The translations under genes and the position numbers were made by a program. 64,000 bases of DNA from Enterobacter chengduensis (GTDB taxonomy: Bacteria; Pseudomonadota; Gammaproteobacteria; Enterobacterales; Enterobacteriaceae): NCBI RefSeq assembly GCF_001984825.2, contig NZ_CP043318.1, forward strand, positions 3,782,001-3,846,000, written 5' to 3'. Shown piece by piece: positions 18,356-27,760 of the stretch (within the stretch, counting starts at the first letter, position 1; each line of letters begins with the position of its first letter). A model generated the notes under the pieces. It saw nothing but the letters and a program-made list of their open reading frames with translations. It made no database searches and had not been told where the DNA came from.

Positions 18356-18376
18356 CCCTCTCCCTGTGGGAGAGGG
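18356..18376. repeat. Dispersed palindromic repeat, minimal hairpin copy
   Basis: CCCTCTCCC (18356-18364), loop TGT and GGGAGAGGG (18368-18376) lie in the 40-base gap between convergent suhB and the NicO transporter gene. It is the shortest of three copies and could work as a barrier for both converging transcripts. Confidence 0.68.
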
Positions 18377-18384
18377 GATCCTAA

Positions 18385-19365
18385 CTAAAACGGCCGTAAT
18401 CCCCTTCCCAGCGGCACCGCACTCATCCACATTGTTACCGCCGCCACCAGCAGAATGAACCCGCCCGCCAGCGCCAGCGTGGTCCACCCGACCTGTCGCC
18501 ACAGCACCGGCGTTTTATTGCCGCTGAGTTTGACCGCCAGCTGACGGAAGCTGTGCACCAGCAGCGCTAAAGACGAAATGGTGAGAGACGTTCCTGCCGC
18601 CATGGCCATCGCCGACAGCATTCCCCAGCCAAACACGCCAATCACCTTACTGAACAGCAGCACCATGATGGCACCCGAGCACGGGCGCATACCCATCGAG
18701 AGCACAATCATCAGCCGCGCGCGCCAGTCGTCGCCGTTCTGTAATTGTTCCTGCGTCGGCAGATGCTGATGCCCGCAGCCGCAGTGTTCATCGTGAACGT
18801 GGTGCGGGGTGAAGGCTTTGAATTTGGGTTTTTGCAGCAGAGCGCGCAGCTTTTTCAACGCCCGCCAGCAGAGGATCAGCCCCAGCACGCCCACCAGGGC
18901 GTAGCTCCCCTTCTCCAGCCAGAAGCTGCTCATGTGCAGCTGTCGGGCGGGAAGCTGAAGAAGTGAAAGCACCACGACCACCAGCCCAATCGCCACGCCC
19001 CCCTGAAGCAAAGAGGAGGCCAGCGTGAGGCCGATACTCGATTTCAGCTTTGACGGATGGGTGGCAAGCCAGGTCGCAATCACGATTTTGCCGTGCCCCG
19101 GCCCCAGCGCGTGCAGCACGCCGTAGATAAAGCTGAACGCCAGCAGGGAGCCGCCCGCTTTGGTCGGGTTCTCCGCCACCGCCTTCAGCAGCCCGCTCAT
19201 CTGCTGGTTGACCTCACGCTGCCAGATAATGCTTTTCATCATCACCTGCGGCCAGGCCTGCCAGAGCCAGAGCGAACCGCAAACGGCGAGCAGGAGAAAG
19301 AGCGCCAGCGGCCAGAGATGCAGCCAGCGGCGCGGCTTGCGGACCGGAGTGGAGATCACTGACAT
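18385..19365 (-). CDS. NicO-family metal transporter, ZevB-like
   Basis: 326-residue inner-membrane protein of the NiCoT/RcnA (NicO) superfamily with about seven membrane segments. The first hydrophobic segment is at 18-38; the signature HALGPGHGK is at 85-93. A cytoplasmic loop at about 187-202 is rich in His and Cys (HHVHDEHCGCGHQH), suited to a soft transition metal. It overlaps the DUF1007 gene by 10 bases, the arrangement of Haemophilus zevA-zevB, which is reported to handle zinc. The metal and direction of transport (Zn, Ni or Co) cannot be settled here. Confidence 0.82.
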   Translation of the reverse strand: MSVISTPVRKPRRWLHLWPLALFLLLAVCGSLWLWQAWPQVMMKSIIWQREVNQQMSGLLKAVAENPTKAGGSLLAFSFIYGVLHALGPGHGKIVIATWLATHPSKLKSSIGLTLASSLLQGGVAIGLVVVVLSLLQLPARQLHMSSFWLEKGSYALVGVLGLILCWRALKKLRALLQKPKFKAFTPHHVHDEHCGCGHQHLPTQEQLQNGDDWRARLMIVLSMGMRPCSGAIMVLLFSKVIGVFGWGMLSAMAMAAGTSLTISSLALLVHSFRQLAVKLSGNKTPVLWRQVGWTTLALAGGFILLVAAVTMWMSAVPLGRGLRPF

Positions 19366-19994
19366 TGTAGCGTTACCTCCTGCGCGAACTGTTTACCCAG
19401 CTCCATGTCTTCGGGCGGGGCATCTTCCTTGTCGAGCGAGACCGCAAAGTTCAGCGTCTCTTCGCTCGGTTTCGGGGTGTGCACGCCAATTTTGCAGCTC
19501 TTTTGCAGCGCGTCCGGCAGCCGAACGTCGCTGTCTTTGTCATAGCGCATATCGACATAATAGGTAGGGTCAAAGGTGGAAAAGCGGTACGTTTGCCCCG
19601 CCAGCGGCTGCGGATGCGCCAGCGGAAGCACGAACGTCAGCACCGCCTGATGGCCTTCACGCGTCATACCGTATTCCGTTGGACGATTCAGAAATTTGAC
19701 CTTTTGCCCGTTATGCCAGAACTCGGTGAAGTAGTGCTGGCCGAGCACGTTGGCCATCACTTCCGCCGCCAGCTTTTTCCAGATTTCGTCGCCGGGCTTT
19801 GCGTTTCCCGCATCATAGAGCAGGTCGGCAGAGGTGATTTCATCCATCGTCCAGCGCATTTTCAGGCCGCTCAGCTGCGTGCCGTCGGTGACCAGCTCGG
19901 TTTTAAGGTCAATAAAACTGTGAGGGTGTGCGCTGGCAGTGAAGCCGATCGCCGCCAAAAATAACGCCATCGCGCATTGTTTACCTGTTTGCAT
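19356..19994 (-). CDS. Periplasmic DUF1007 protein, ZevA-like
   Basis: 212-residue secreted protein with signal peptide MQTGKQCAMALFLAAIG and cleavage after SA, exposing AHPHSFIDL at the mature N-terminus, a likely metal-binding His pair. The rest matches the DUF1007 family. ATG 19994 follows a TGAGGAATTG site; a TTG just upstream is less likely. It is the first gene of a two-gene operon and is translationally coupled to the NicO transporter, suggesting a periplasmic metal chaperone for it. No Zur, NikR or RcnR box is evident upstream. Confidence 0.8.
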   Translation of the reverse strand: MQTGKQCAMALFLAAIGFTASAHPHSFIDLKTELVTDGTQLSGLKMRWTMDEITSADLLYDAGNAKPGDEIWKKLAAEVMANVLGQHYFTEFWHNGQKVKFLNRPTEYGMTREGHQAVLTFVLPLAHPQPLAGQTYRFSTFDPTYYVDMRYDKDSDVRLPDALQKSCKIGVHTPKPSEETLNFAVSLDKEDAPPEDMELGKQFAQEVTLQCQ

Positions 19995-20082
19995 CAATTC
20001 CTCACGTCAAAAATTCTGTGATGTTCTCCAGCAATCCTGAATGAAAGGCCTGCCGGCGCGCTTTTCAGCGCTCATCCTTTAG

Positions 20083-20089
20083 CTATTCT
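20083..20089 (+). promoter_or_regulatory. Candidate csiE -10 element
   Basis: CTATTCT lies 30 bases before the csiE ATG and has the leading C favoured by sigma-S. In E. coli csiE is induced in stationary phase through sigma-S and cAMP-CRP; no clear CRP box is visible here. Confidence 0.4.
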
Positions 20090-20119
20090 TATCAAACATT
20101 CTCACTGGATACCCGACAG

Positions 20120-21397
20120 ATGATGACGACGCTTGAAATTCCATCTGTGCTTTCCAGTTCGCAGCGCCGCTGCCAGGTGCTTTTGATGCTTTTCCTGCCC
20201 GATGCTGCCGTCACCGCACAGAGTATCATTGCTGCCAACGGGGTGGACGACGCGCTGGCACGGCAAGATATAGCCGAGACGCGCGATGAAATCCAGCGCT
20301 ATCACCGGCTGGAGATTGTCACGCACCACGACGGCAGCTACCGAATTGAAGGCACAGCCCTGAATCAGCGTTTATGCCTGCTGCACTGGCTGCGCCGTGC
20401 GCTGCGGCTTTGCCCGCAGTTTGTCTCGCACCAGTTTACCCCCGCATTAAAAACCGCACTTAAACAGCACGGCATTGCGCGGCCGCTTTACGACGATGCG
20501 AACCTGCGGGCGTTGATCGGCTTCTGCTCCCGCAAGCTCCAGCGCCAGTTTGAATGTCGCGACGTCCAGTTTTTACAGCTCTATCTGCAATACTGTCTTA
20601 TCCAGCACCAGCTCGGGAATACGCCGCAGTTTTCCCACGTTCAGCGCAGCTGGACCCAGTCGAGAGGGGAGTATTTTACGGCCCAGGAGATTGTGCGTCA
20701 CTGGAGACGGCGCGTCCCGCAGGGCGCCCACGGGGATGAACAGCTGTTTCTTGCCCTGCTGTTTATGATGCTCCGCACGCCCGATCCGGTGCTCGATAAA
20801 CACCAGCAGGATCGGCGCCTGCGCCGCGCCATCGTGCGCATGGTGGCCCGTTTTCGTTCGCAAACCGGAATGAACTTCAGCGACGAGCAGGGGCTGACCG
20901 ATCAGCTGTATATCCATCTGGCTCAGGCGCTGGACCGCTCGCTGTTTGAGATCGGCATCGACAATAGCCTGCCGGAGGAGATCCACCGTCTCTATCCCCG
21001 GCTGTTACGCACCACGAAAGAAGCGCTGCAGGAGCTGGAAACGGAATTTGAGCTGCGATTCTCCGATGAAGAAATGGCGCTGGTGGCGGTCATTTTCGGC
21101 GCCTGGCTGATGCAGGAGACCGATCTTCATGAAAAACAGGTGGTGTTGTTAACCGGAGAGGATAAATCCTGTGAAGAGGTGATTGAGCAGCAGCTGCGCG
21201 AGCTAACCCTTCTGCCGCTCAACATTCGCTACCTGACGCTGCAGGCTTTCCAGAAAGAGGGGGCACCGCGCGAAGCCGCGCTGGTTATCACCCCCTACCC
21301 TACCGCCCTGCCGCTGTTCTCGCCGCCGTTGATCCATGCCGTGGAGACATTGAACGCGCAGCAGCAAGAACATATTCGCGCCATGCTGGAATCATAG
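20120..21397 (+). CDS. csiE: Stationary-phase-inducible protein CsiE (PRD-containing)
   Basis: 425-residue protein with an N-terminal helix-turn-helix-like region (about 10-75), PTS-regulation-domain-like helices in the centre and a weak EIIB-like C-terminus (about 340-425). E. coli CsiE has the same layout and length and no defined molecular target. ATG 20120 matches E. coli. It ends convergently inside the last codons of hcaT with a 6-base overlap. Confidence 0.92.
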   Translation: MMTTLEIPSVLSSSQRRCQVLLMLFLPDAAVTAQSIIAANGVDDALARQDIAETRDEIQRYHRLEIVTHHDGSYRIEGTALNQRLCLLHWLRRALRLCPQFVSHQFTPALKTALKQHGIARPLYDDANLRALIGFCSRKLQRQFECRDVQFLQLYLQYCLIQHQLGNTPQFSHVQRSWTQSRGEYFTAQEIVRHWRRRVPQGAHGDEQLFLALLFMMLRTPDPVLDKHQQDRRLRRAIVRMVARFRSQTGMNFSDEQGLTDQLYIHLAQALDRSLFEIGIDNSLPEEIHRLYPRLLRTTKEALQELETEFELRFSDEEMALVAVIFGAWLMQETDLHEKQVVLLTGEDKSCEEVIEQQLRELTLLPLNIRYLTLQAFQKEGAPREAALVITPYPTALPLFSPPLIHAVETLNAQQQEHIRAMLES

Positions 21398-22537
21398 CGA
21401 GGCGCGCGCGGCCACTTTTGGACGCACAACGATGGCGGGTAAGGCAACCAGGGCCATCACCCAGAAGACGCCCTGCCCCAGATGCTGGTAGAGGAACCCC
21501 GCGAAGACCGTCATGATTGCGATACTGCCCCCCATGGCCACCGCCGAATAAACAGCCTGCAGACGAATGACGTCTCCGCCCTCGCGCGCGGCGATATAGC
21601 GCATCGCCGCCAGGTGACATACGGTGAAGGTGCCGCAGTGCAGAATTTGCGCCACGATCAGCCACGGCAGATCGGTCGTCCAGCCCATAATCCCCCAGCG
21701 CGCCACGCCGCAAATCGCGGAAAGCAGCAGCAGATCGCGCGCGCCAAAGCGTCGGAACAGCTTTTTGCTCAGGGCGAAAATAATGACTTCGGCCACCACG
21801 CCCAGCGACCACAGATAACCGACGGCAGAAGCAGAATATCCCGCCCCCTGCCAGTAGATAGCGCTGAAGCCATAGTACGCCGCGTGCGCCCCCTGGAGCA
21901 GGCAAACACACGCCAGAAAACGCCAGCTCTGTGCGACCAGGCTCCGCCAGGCGGGCCAGCCTGCGCTCTCCTGATGGCGACTTTCCCCTTGCGGCATCAC
22001 AGACGGACGCAGCAGCATGCCCAGCAGCATCGAAGCAATACCGATACTCAGCAGGGCGAGAATGGCGCGATAATCGCAAAGGCTCACCAGTTTACCCACC
22101 AGCGCGGAACCGATGACAAAGGCGATTGAGCCCCACAGGCGCACGCGACCGTAGTCCATGGTGATCTGCTTTTGCCAGGTGTTCGCCAGAGCATCCGTCA
22201 GCGGCACCAGCGGTGAGAAGAACAGGTTGAAGCCGACCATCACCACCATCAGCCAGGCAAACTGGTGGCTGACCCAGAAGCAGGCCACAAAGACCAGCGT
22301 CAGCAGCGCGAGAATGCGCACGGCCTTGATCAGCAGAGAGGGATCGCTGACGCGCGGGGCAATCAGCAGGCTGCCGAGGAAACGCGCCACCAGCCCTGCG
22401 CCCAGCAGCACGCCGATGGTTTCCGGAGTCAGGCCGATACCCTTAAGCCAGACGCTCCAGAAGGGCAGAAAAATACCGTAGCTAAAGAAATAGGTGAAAT
22501 AGCTGAGCGCCAGCCAGCGCGTGGAATGCAAGACCAT
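21392..22537 (-). CDS. hcaT: MFS transporter HcaT (putative 3-phenylpropionate permease)
   Basis: 381-residue 12-helix major facilitator of the nucleoside/phenylpropionate proton-symporter subgroup, close to E. coli HcaT. ATG 22537 follows GGGAGGG and yields MVLHSTRWLALSYFTYFFSY as in E. coli; 18 upstream in-frame codons are unconserved. The hca dioxygenase genes and hcaR that adjoin it in E. coli are not in this window, so it may be an orphan permease with a different or residual substrate. Confidence 0.9.
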   Translation of the reverse strand: MVLHSTRWLALSYFTYFFSYGIFLPFWSVWLKGIGLTPETIGVLLGAGLVARFLGSLLIAPRVSDPSLLIKAVRILALLTLVFVACFWVSHQFAWLMVVMVGFNLFFSPLVPLTDALANTWQKQITMDYGRVRLWGSIAFVIGSALVGKLVSLCDYRAILALLSIGIASMLLGMLLRPSVMPQGESRHQESAGWPAWRSLVAQSWRFLACVCLLQGAHAAYYGFSAIYWQGAGYSASAVGYLWSLGVVAEVIIFALSKKLFRRFGARDLLLLSAICGVARWGIMGWTTDLPWLIVAQILHCGTFTVCHLAAMRYIAAREGGDVIRLQAVYSAVAMGGSIAIMTVFAGFLYQHLGQGVFWVMALVALPAIVVRPKVAARASL

Positions 22538-22710
22538 GAATCCCTCCCGAAATCGAGGCCATAGTCTGGCGAGAATAGAAAAATTAAGCAAGTAGATAGC
22601 CTGCTATAAATTAACGAAAAATTAACATCTTATGCAGTCGCCTGGCTTATGGCAGGGAATGAAAATATGTATTACGTTTAAATTACTCCACTTGCAGAGG
22701 TTTTTCTGCC

Positions 22711-23133
22711 ATGAACTCACTACGTTATTTCGATTTCGGCCAGTCACGTCACCTGCTGCTGCTCATTGGCCGCATCGCGCTTGTCGTGCTGTTTATTATC
22801 TTTGGCTATCCAAAACTAACGGGGTTTAGCGGCACCGTACAATATATGACCTCGCTGGGAACGCCGATGCCCATGCTGGCGGCCATTATTGCGGTGGTGA
22901 TGGAGGTACCCGCCGCCATCCTGATCGTACTGGGTTTCTTCACCCGCCCCATCGCGGTACTGTTTGTGTTCTACACGCTGGGCACGGCGGTGATTGGCCA
23001 TCACTACTGGGACATGACCGGTGACGCGGTCGTACCGAATATGATTAACTTCTACAAGAATATCAGCATTGCCGGCGCGTTTATTTTGCTGGCGATAGTT
23101 GGCCCCGGGGCAATTTCCCTCGACCGGCGTTAA
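22711..23133 (+). CDS. yphA: DoxX-family inner-membrane protein YphA
   Basis: 140-residue four-helix DoxX/DoxD family membrane protein, the same length as E. coli YphA. Hydrophobic segments lie at about 15-35, 50-68, 70-92 and 112-132. Some DoxX relatives are linked to redox or thiol metabolism, but no function is assigned to YphA. In E. coli it lies between hcaD and yphB; here it is flanked directly by hcaT and glyA. A strong bidirectional terminator follows. Confidence 0.9.
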   Translation: MNSLRYFDFGQSRHLLLLIGRIALVVLFIIFGYPKLTGFSGTVQYMTSLGTPMPMLAAIIAVVMEVPAAILIVLGFFTRPIAVLFVFYTLGTAVIGHHYWDMTGDAVVPNMINFYKNISIAGAFILLAIVGPGAISLDRR

Positions 23134-23137
23134 GCCA

Positions 23138-23167
23138 TAAAAAAAGGCCGCAAGCGCGGCCTTTTTT
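23138..23167. terminator. Bidirectional terminator between yphA and glyA
   Basis: Stem GGCCGC / GCGGCC with an AAGC loop, preceded by an A run and followed by six T residues, so it can end yphA on the plus strand and glyA on the minus strand. Confidence 0.9.
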
Positions 23168-23187
23168 ATTTCTGCAAAGCAGAGGAA

Positions 23188-24441
23188 TTATGCGTATACC
23201 GGGAAGCGTGCGCAGATATCCAGAACTTTACCTTTGACGCGCTCGATAACCGCTTCGTCATTAATGTTGTCCAGAACGTCACACATCCAGCCAGCCAGCT
23301 CTTTCACTTCCGCTTCTTTGAAGCCGCGGCGAGTCACGGCCGGAGAACCGATACGGATACCGGAGGTCACGAACGGGCTCTTCGGATCGTTTGGCACGCT
23401 GTTTTTGTTTACGGTGATGTTGGCGCGGCCCAGGGCAGCGTCAGCTTCTTTACCGGTCAGGTTTTTATCAACCAGATCCAGCAGGAACAGGTGGTTTTCA
23501 GTCCCGCCGGATACCACTTTGTAGCCACGGTTCAGGAACACTTCCACCATCGCTTTGGCGTTCTTAGCAACTTGCTGCTGGTAAACCTTGAACTCTGGCT
23601 CCATCGCTTCTTTCAGCGCCACCGCTTTTGCCGCGATAACGTGCATCAGCGGGCCGCCCTGCGCGCTCGGGAACACCGCAGAGTTCAGTTTTTTGTACAG
23701 CTCTTCGTCACCGCCTTTCGCCAGGATCAGGCCACCGCGTGGACCCGCCAGGGTTTTATGGGTGGTGGTGGTCACAACGTGCGCGTGCGGAACCGGGTTC
23801 GGGTAAACGCCAGCGGCAATCAGGCCCGCCACGTGCGCCATGTCAACGAACAGGTAAGCGCCGATGCTGTCTGCGATTTCACGCATTTTTGCCCAGTCAA
23901 CGATACCGGAGTAAGCAGAGAAGCCACCGATGATCATCTTCGGTTTGTGCTCTTTGGCCTGCTTCGCCATGTCTTCGTAGTCAATTTTACCGGACTCATC
24001 AATACCGTAAGGGATGATGTTGTACAGTTTGCCGGAGAAGTTAACCGGGGAGCCGTGAGTCAGGTGGCCGCCCTGCGCCAGGTTCATACCCAGCACGGTG
24101 TCGCCCGGCTGCAGCAGCGCGGTGTAGACCGCAAAGTTAGCCTGAGAGCCAGAGTGCGGCTGCACGTTCGCGTAGTCAGCGCCAAAGAGTTCTTTCGCAC
24201 GGTCGATAGCCAGCTGCTCAACGATATCAACGTACTCGCAACCGCCGTAGTAGCGCTTGCCCGGATAACCTTCAGCGTATTTGTTGGTCAGCTGAGAACC
24301 CTGCGCCTGCATCACGCGCGGGCTGGTGTAGTTTTCGGAGGCGATCAGTTCGATGTGCTCTTCCTGACGTACTTTTTCCTGCTCCATAGCCTGCCACAGT
24401 TCGGCATCATAATCGGCAATGTTCATTTCACGCTTTAACAT
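23188..24441 (-). CDS. glyA: Serine hydroxymethyltransferase
   Basis: 417-residue PLP enzyme that interconverts serine and glycine and charges tetrahydrofolate with one-carbon units. The PLP lysine lies in [14 protein letters not shown] near residue 229. ATG 24441 ([13 protein letters not shown]) has GGAG at proper distance; an ATG two codons upstream would sit right on the ribosome-binding site. It diverges from hmp, with a PurR box about 120 bp upstream; E. coli glyA is regulated by PurR and MetR. Confidence 0.98.
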   Translation of the reverse strand: MLKREMNIADYDAELWQAMEQEKVRQEEHIELIASENYTSPRVMQAQGSQLTNKYAEGYPGKRYYGGCEYVDIVEQLAIDRAKELFGADYANVQPHSGSQANFAVYTALLQPGDTVLGMNLAQGGHLTHGSPVNFSGKLYNIIPYGIDESGKIDYEDMAKQAKEHKPKMIIGGFSAYSGIVDWAKMREIADSIGAYLFVDMAHVAGLIAAGVYPNPVPHAHVVTTTTHKTLAGPRGGLILAKGGDEELYKKLNSAVFPSAQGGPLMHVIAAKAVALKEAMEPEFKVYQQQVAKNAKAMVEVFLNRGYKVVSGGTENHLFLLDLVDKNLTGKEADAALGRANITVNKNSVPNDPKSPFVTSGIRIGSPAVTRRGFKEAEVKELAGWMCDVLDNINDEAVIERVKGKVLDICARFPVYA

Positions 24442-24558
24442 CCGCATCTCCTGACTCAGCTAACAAGTAAATTTTGGCCTGAAAAGGCAGTCCTGTTGGA
24501 CGACGGGCAACAGTATAACTGAATAGTTCTGTGATAACAGGTCTTGACAAACGATTTT

Positions 24559-24574
24559 ACGCAAACGTTTTCCT
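24559..24574. promoter_or_regulatory. PurR box upstream of glyA
   Basis: ACGCAAACGTTTTCCT matches the 16-bp PurR palindrome (ACGCAAACGTTTKCGT) at 13-14 positions. Purine repression of glyA is established in E. coli. Confidence 0.8.
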
Positions 24575-24696
24575 TCGCGCCACGCAAGGGTTTGAGGAAT
24601 AAAGCTCTCGCTTATTTCAACGGATTTCTTTTCAGGTTTGTGATGCACATTTTTCATCTTGCAAAGAACCCTTTACACCGCAGGGATATTTTTTAT

Positions 24697-24719
24697 AAGA
24701 TGCATTTAAAATACATCAT
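24697..24719. promoter_or_regulatory. NsrR operator of hmp
   Basis: AAGATGCATTT, a single A and AAATACATCAT form the 11-1-11 NsrR motif 27 bases before the hmp ATG. NsrR, an NO-sensing Fe-S repressor, controls hmp in E. coli and Salmonella. Confidence 0.85.
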
Positions 24720-24745
24720 TAAAGTCACATCAGAAGGATGCGCTC

Positions 24746-25936
24746 ATGCTCGACGCTCAAACCATCGCTACCGTTAAGGCCACCATTCCCCTGCTGGTAG
24801 AGAGGGGCCCTAAACTCACCGCCCATTTCTACGATCGCATGTTCACGCATAACACGGAGCTCAAAGAGATTTTCAACATGAGCAACCAGCGTAACGGCGA
24901 TCAGCGTGAAGCGTTGTTTAACGCCATCGCAGCGTATGCCAGCAATATCGAAAACCTGGCCGCCCTGCTGCCCGCGGTGGAAAAAATCGCGCAGAAGCAT
25001 ACCAGCTTCCAGATCCAACCCGAGCAGTACAACATTGTCGGCGGCCACCTGCTGGCAACGCTGGACGAGATGTTCAGCCCGGGCCAGGAGGTGCTGGACG
25101 CCTGGGGTAAAGCCTACGGCGTGCTGGCAAACGTATTCATTAATCGTGAAGCACAAATCTACAGCGAAAACGCCAGCAAGAACGGCGGCTGGGAAGGGAC
25201 GCGCGCCTTCCGCATCGTTGAGAAAACCCCGCGCAGCGCGTTAATTACCAGCTTTGAGTTTGAGCCGGTGGACGGTCAACCGGTGGCCGATTACCAGCCG
25301 GGCCAGTATCTCGGAGTCTGGCTGAAGCCAGAAGGCTTCCCGCATCAGGAGATCCGCCAGTATTCCCTCACCCGCAGGCCAAACGGCAAAGGCTACCGCA
25401 TTGCGGTGAAGCGTGAGGACGGCGGCCAGGTATCCAGCTGGCTGCATAACGAAGCCAGCGTAGGTGACGTGGTCCATCTGGCCGCGCCGGCGGGCGATTT
25501 CTTTATGGCCGTTGAAGCAAATACCCCGGTTACGCTGATCTCTGCGGGCGTCGGCCAAACGCCGATGCTGGCAATGCTCGATACGCTGGCAAAATCACGC
25601 CACGGCGCGCAGGTTAACTGGTTCCACGCTGCGGAAAACGGCGAGGTGCACGCCTTTGCGGATGAGGTGAACACGCTCGGGGCGTCCCTGCCGCGCTTCA
25701 CCGCGCACACGTGGTATCGCCTGCCGACGGAGGCGGATCGCGCATCGGCCCGCTTTGACAGTGAAGGTCTGATGAATTTGAGCCAGCATGAAGGGGCGTT
25801 TAGCGCGCCGGAGATGCAGTTCTACGTCTGCGGACCGGTGGCGTTTATGCAGTATGCCGCGAAGCAGCTGGTAGCGCTGGGGGTGAATAAAGACAGCATT
25901 CATTACGAGTGCTTCGGCCCGCATAAGGTGCTGTAA
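24746..25936 (+). CDS. hmp: NO-inducible flavohemoprotein
   Basis: 396-residue nitric oxide dioxygenase that turns NO and O2 into nitrate. The N-terminal globin domain (1-140) includes the proximal-His region [10 protein letters not shown]; an FAD domain follows (about 150-260, with RQYSLT), then an NADPH domain (about 265-396, with [11 protein letters not shown] and CGPVAFM). AAGGATGCGCTC precedes the ATG, and the NsrR operator lies just upstream. A strong terminator follows. Monocistronic. Confidence 0.98.
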   Translation: MLDAQTIATVKATIPLLVERGPKLTAHFYDRMFTHNTELKEIFNMSNQRNGDQREALFNAIAAYASNIENLAALLPAVEKIAQKHTSFQIQPEQYNIVGGHLLATLDEMFSPGQEVLDAWGKAYGVLANVFINREAQIYSENASKNGGWEGTRAFRIVEKTPRSALITSFEFEPVDGQPVADYQPGQYLGVWLKPEGFPHQEIRQYSLTRRPNGKGYRIAVKREDGGQVSSWLHNEASVGDVVHLAAPAGDFFMAVEANTPVTLISAGVGQTPMLAMLDTLAKSRHGAQVNWFHAAENGEVHAFADEVNTLGASLPRFTAHTWYRLPTEADRASARFDSEGLMNLSQHEGAFSAPEMQFYVCGPVAFMQYAAKQLVALGVNKDSIHYECFGPHKVL

Positions 25937-25940
25937 TGCA

Positions 25941-25969
25941 AAAAGCCCCTCAAACGAGGGGCTTTTTTT
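25941..25969 (+). terminator. hmp terminator
   Basis: An 11-bp stem (AAAAGCCCCTC / GAGGGGCTTTT) with an AAAC loop runs into seven T residues, five bases after the hmp stop. Confidence 0.92.
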
Positions 25970-25970
25970 C

Positions 25971-26002
25971 GCCGGGTGGCGGCTGCGCCTTACCCGGCCT
26001 AC
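25971..26002. repeat. REP (repetitive extragenic palindromic) element
   Basis: A single REP unit begins GCCGGGTGGCGGCTGCGCC and ends TACCCGGCCTAC, the usual enterobacterial REP form. It lies in the short convergent gap between hmp and glnB, just after the hmp terminator. Confidence 0.85.
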
Positions 26003-26018
26003 AAAACCGTTGGCATCG

Positions 26019-26366
<348 letters not shown>

Positions 26367-26422
26367 TTAAACGCTTGCCTGTAAGCTGCCTCGTAATCGA
26401 TTGCTCACAGTACCATACGGCA

Positions 26423-27760
26423 TTACTCTTTAAAATCGTTAGCTTCCAGCTCGTGGCGCGAGAGGAGCTTGTAAAACTCGGTGCGGTTGCGTCCGGCCAT
26501 TCGCGCCGCGTGGGTCACGTTGCCTTTGGTGATCTGCAGCAGCTTGCGCAGATAGTTGAGCTCGAACTGGTTACGCGCCTCCGCAAACGTCGGCAGGGCC
26601 GTGTTTTCCCCTTCCAGCGCCTGCTCCACCAGCGCGTCGCTGATCACCGGTGAGGAGGTGAGCGCCACGCACTGCTCAATCACGTTGACCAGCTGACGCA
26701 CGTTACCCGGCCAGCCTGCGGCCATCAGCCGCTTCATCGCATCGGTAGAAAAGGCGCGCACGAACGGTTTATGGCGATCGGCCGCCTGGCGTAAAAGATG
26801 GTTCGCCAGCAGCGGAATGTCTTCCGCACGCTCCGCCAGCGCCGGGATCTTCAGGTTGACCACGTTCAGACGGTAGTAGAGATCTTCGCGGAACTCGTTG
26901 CGGGCCATCACTTTTGGCAGATCGCGGTGGGTCGCCGAAATAATACGCACGTTAATATCAATGTCGCGGTTGCTGCCCAGCGGGCGCACTTTGCGCTCCT
27001 GCAGCACGCGCAGCAGTTTGACCTGCAGCGGCGCGGGCATGTCGCCAATTTCGTCCAGGAACAGCGTGCCGCCTTCCGCGGCCTGGAACAGCCCTTCACG
27101 GCTGCTCACCGCGCCGGTAAAGGCGCCGCGGGCGTGACCAAACAGTTCAGATTCGAGCAGCTGTTCCGGCAGCGCGCCGCAGTTAATGGCGATAAAGGCA
27201 TTTTTACTGCGCGGGCTGGCGTTATGGATCGCCTGCGCCAGGATCTCTTTCCCGGTTCCGCTCTGGCCGTTGATCAGCACGCTGACGTCGGACTGCGCTA
27301 CCATCCGGGCCTGTTCAAGCAGACGCAGCATAATGGGGCTGCGGGTGACGATGGACTCCCGCCACGCTTCATCCCCCGCCGGGGCGGCATGTTCCAGCGC
27401 GCTGTCGATTGCCTTATACAGCGCGTCTTTGTCCACCGGCTTGGTCAGGAAGCTGAAGACCCCCTGCTGCGTCGCGGCAACCGCATCCGGGATCGACCCG
27501 TGCGCGGTCAGGATAATCACCGGCATACCCGGCTGCTGCTTCTGGATCTCTGCGAACAGCTGCAGGCCGTCCATTTCGTCCATCCGCAGGTCGCTTATCA
27601 CCAGATCGATTTTCTCGCGGCTGAGGATCTTGAGCCCCTCCAGCCCGCTTTCCGCGGTCACGACGCTGTAACCTTCACTCACCAGGCGCATCCCCAGCAG
27701 CTTTAACAGCCCGGGATCGTCATCCACCAGTAAGAGATGGGCTGGTTTACGGCTCGTCAT
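26423..27760 (-). CDS. glrR: Sigma-54-dependent response regulator GlrR
   Basis: 445-residue NtrC-type activator that drives glmY from its sigma-54 promoter. The receiver domain (about 8-120) has phosphoacceptor Asp57 in VISDLRM; the AAA+ domain (about 135-370) has GQSGTGKE and the sigma-54 contact loop GAFTGA; a Fis-type helix-turn-helix ends the protein (MAGRNRTEFYKLL). Its start overlaps the qseG end by 14 bases. Cognate sites lie at 30273-30386. Confidence 0.96.
   Translation of the reverse strand: MTSRKPAHLLLVDDDPGLLKLLGMRLVSEGYSVVTAESGLEGLKILSREKIDLVISDLRMDEMDGLQLFAEIQKQQPGMPVIILTAHGSIPDAVAATQQGVFSFLTKPVDKDALYKAIDSALEHAAPAGDEAWRESIVTRSPIMLRLLEQARMVAQSDVSVLINGQSGTGKEILAQAIHNASPRSKNAFIAINCGALPEQLLESELFGHARGAFTGAVSSREGLFQAAEGGTLFLDEIGDMPAPLQVKLLRVLQERKVRPLGSNRDIDINVRIISATHRDLPKVMARNEFREDLYYRLNVVNLKIPALAERAEDIPLLANHLLRQAADRHKPFVRAFSTDAMKRLMAAGWPGNVRQLVNVIEQCVALTSSPVISDALVEQALEGENTALPTFAEARNQFELNYLRKLLQITKGNVTHAARMAGRNRTEFYKLLSRHELEANDFKE

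Larger units (their letters stand above)
24442..24745. other. glyA-hmp divergent intergenic region
   Basis: This 304-bp gap holds control sites for both genes. A PurR box at 24559-24574 is placed for glyA and an NsrR palindrome at 24697-24719 for hmp. MetR sites known in E. coli could not be identified with confidence. No small ORF or RNA gene is evident. Confidence 0.7.

Noticed and set aside
23491-24438. 315-codon open frame on the plus strand within glyA
   Set aside because: Mirrors glyA, whose sequence is fully conserved; no independent support.
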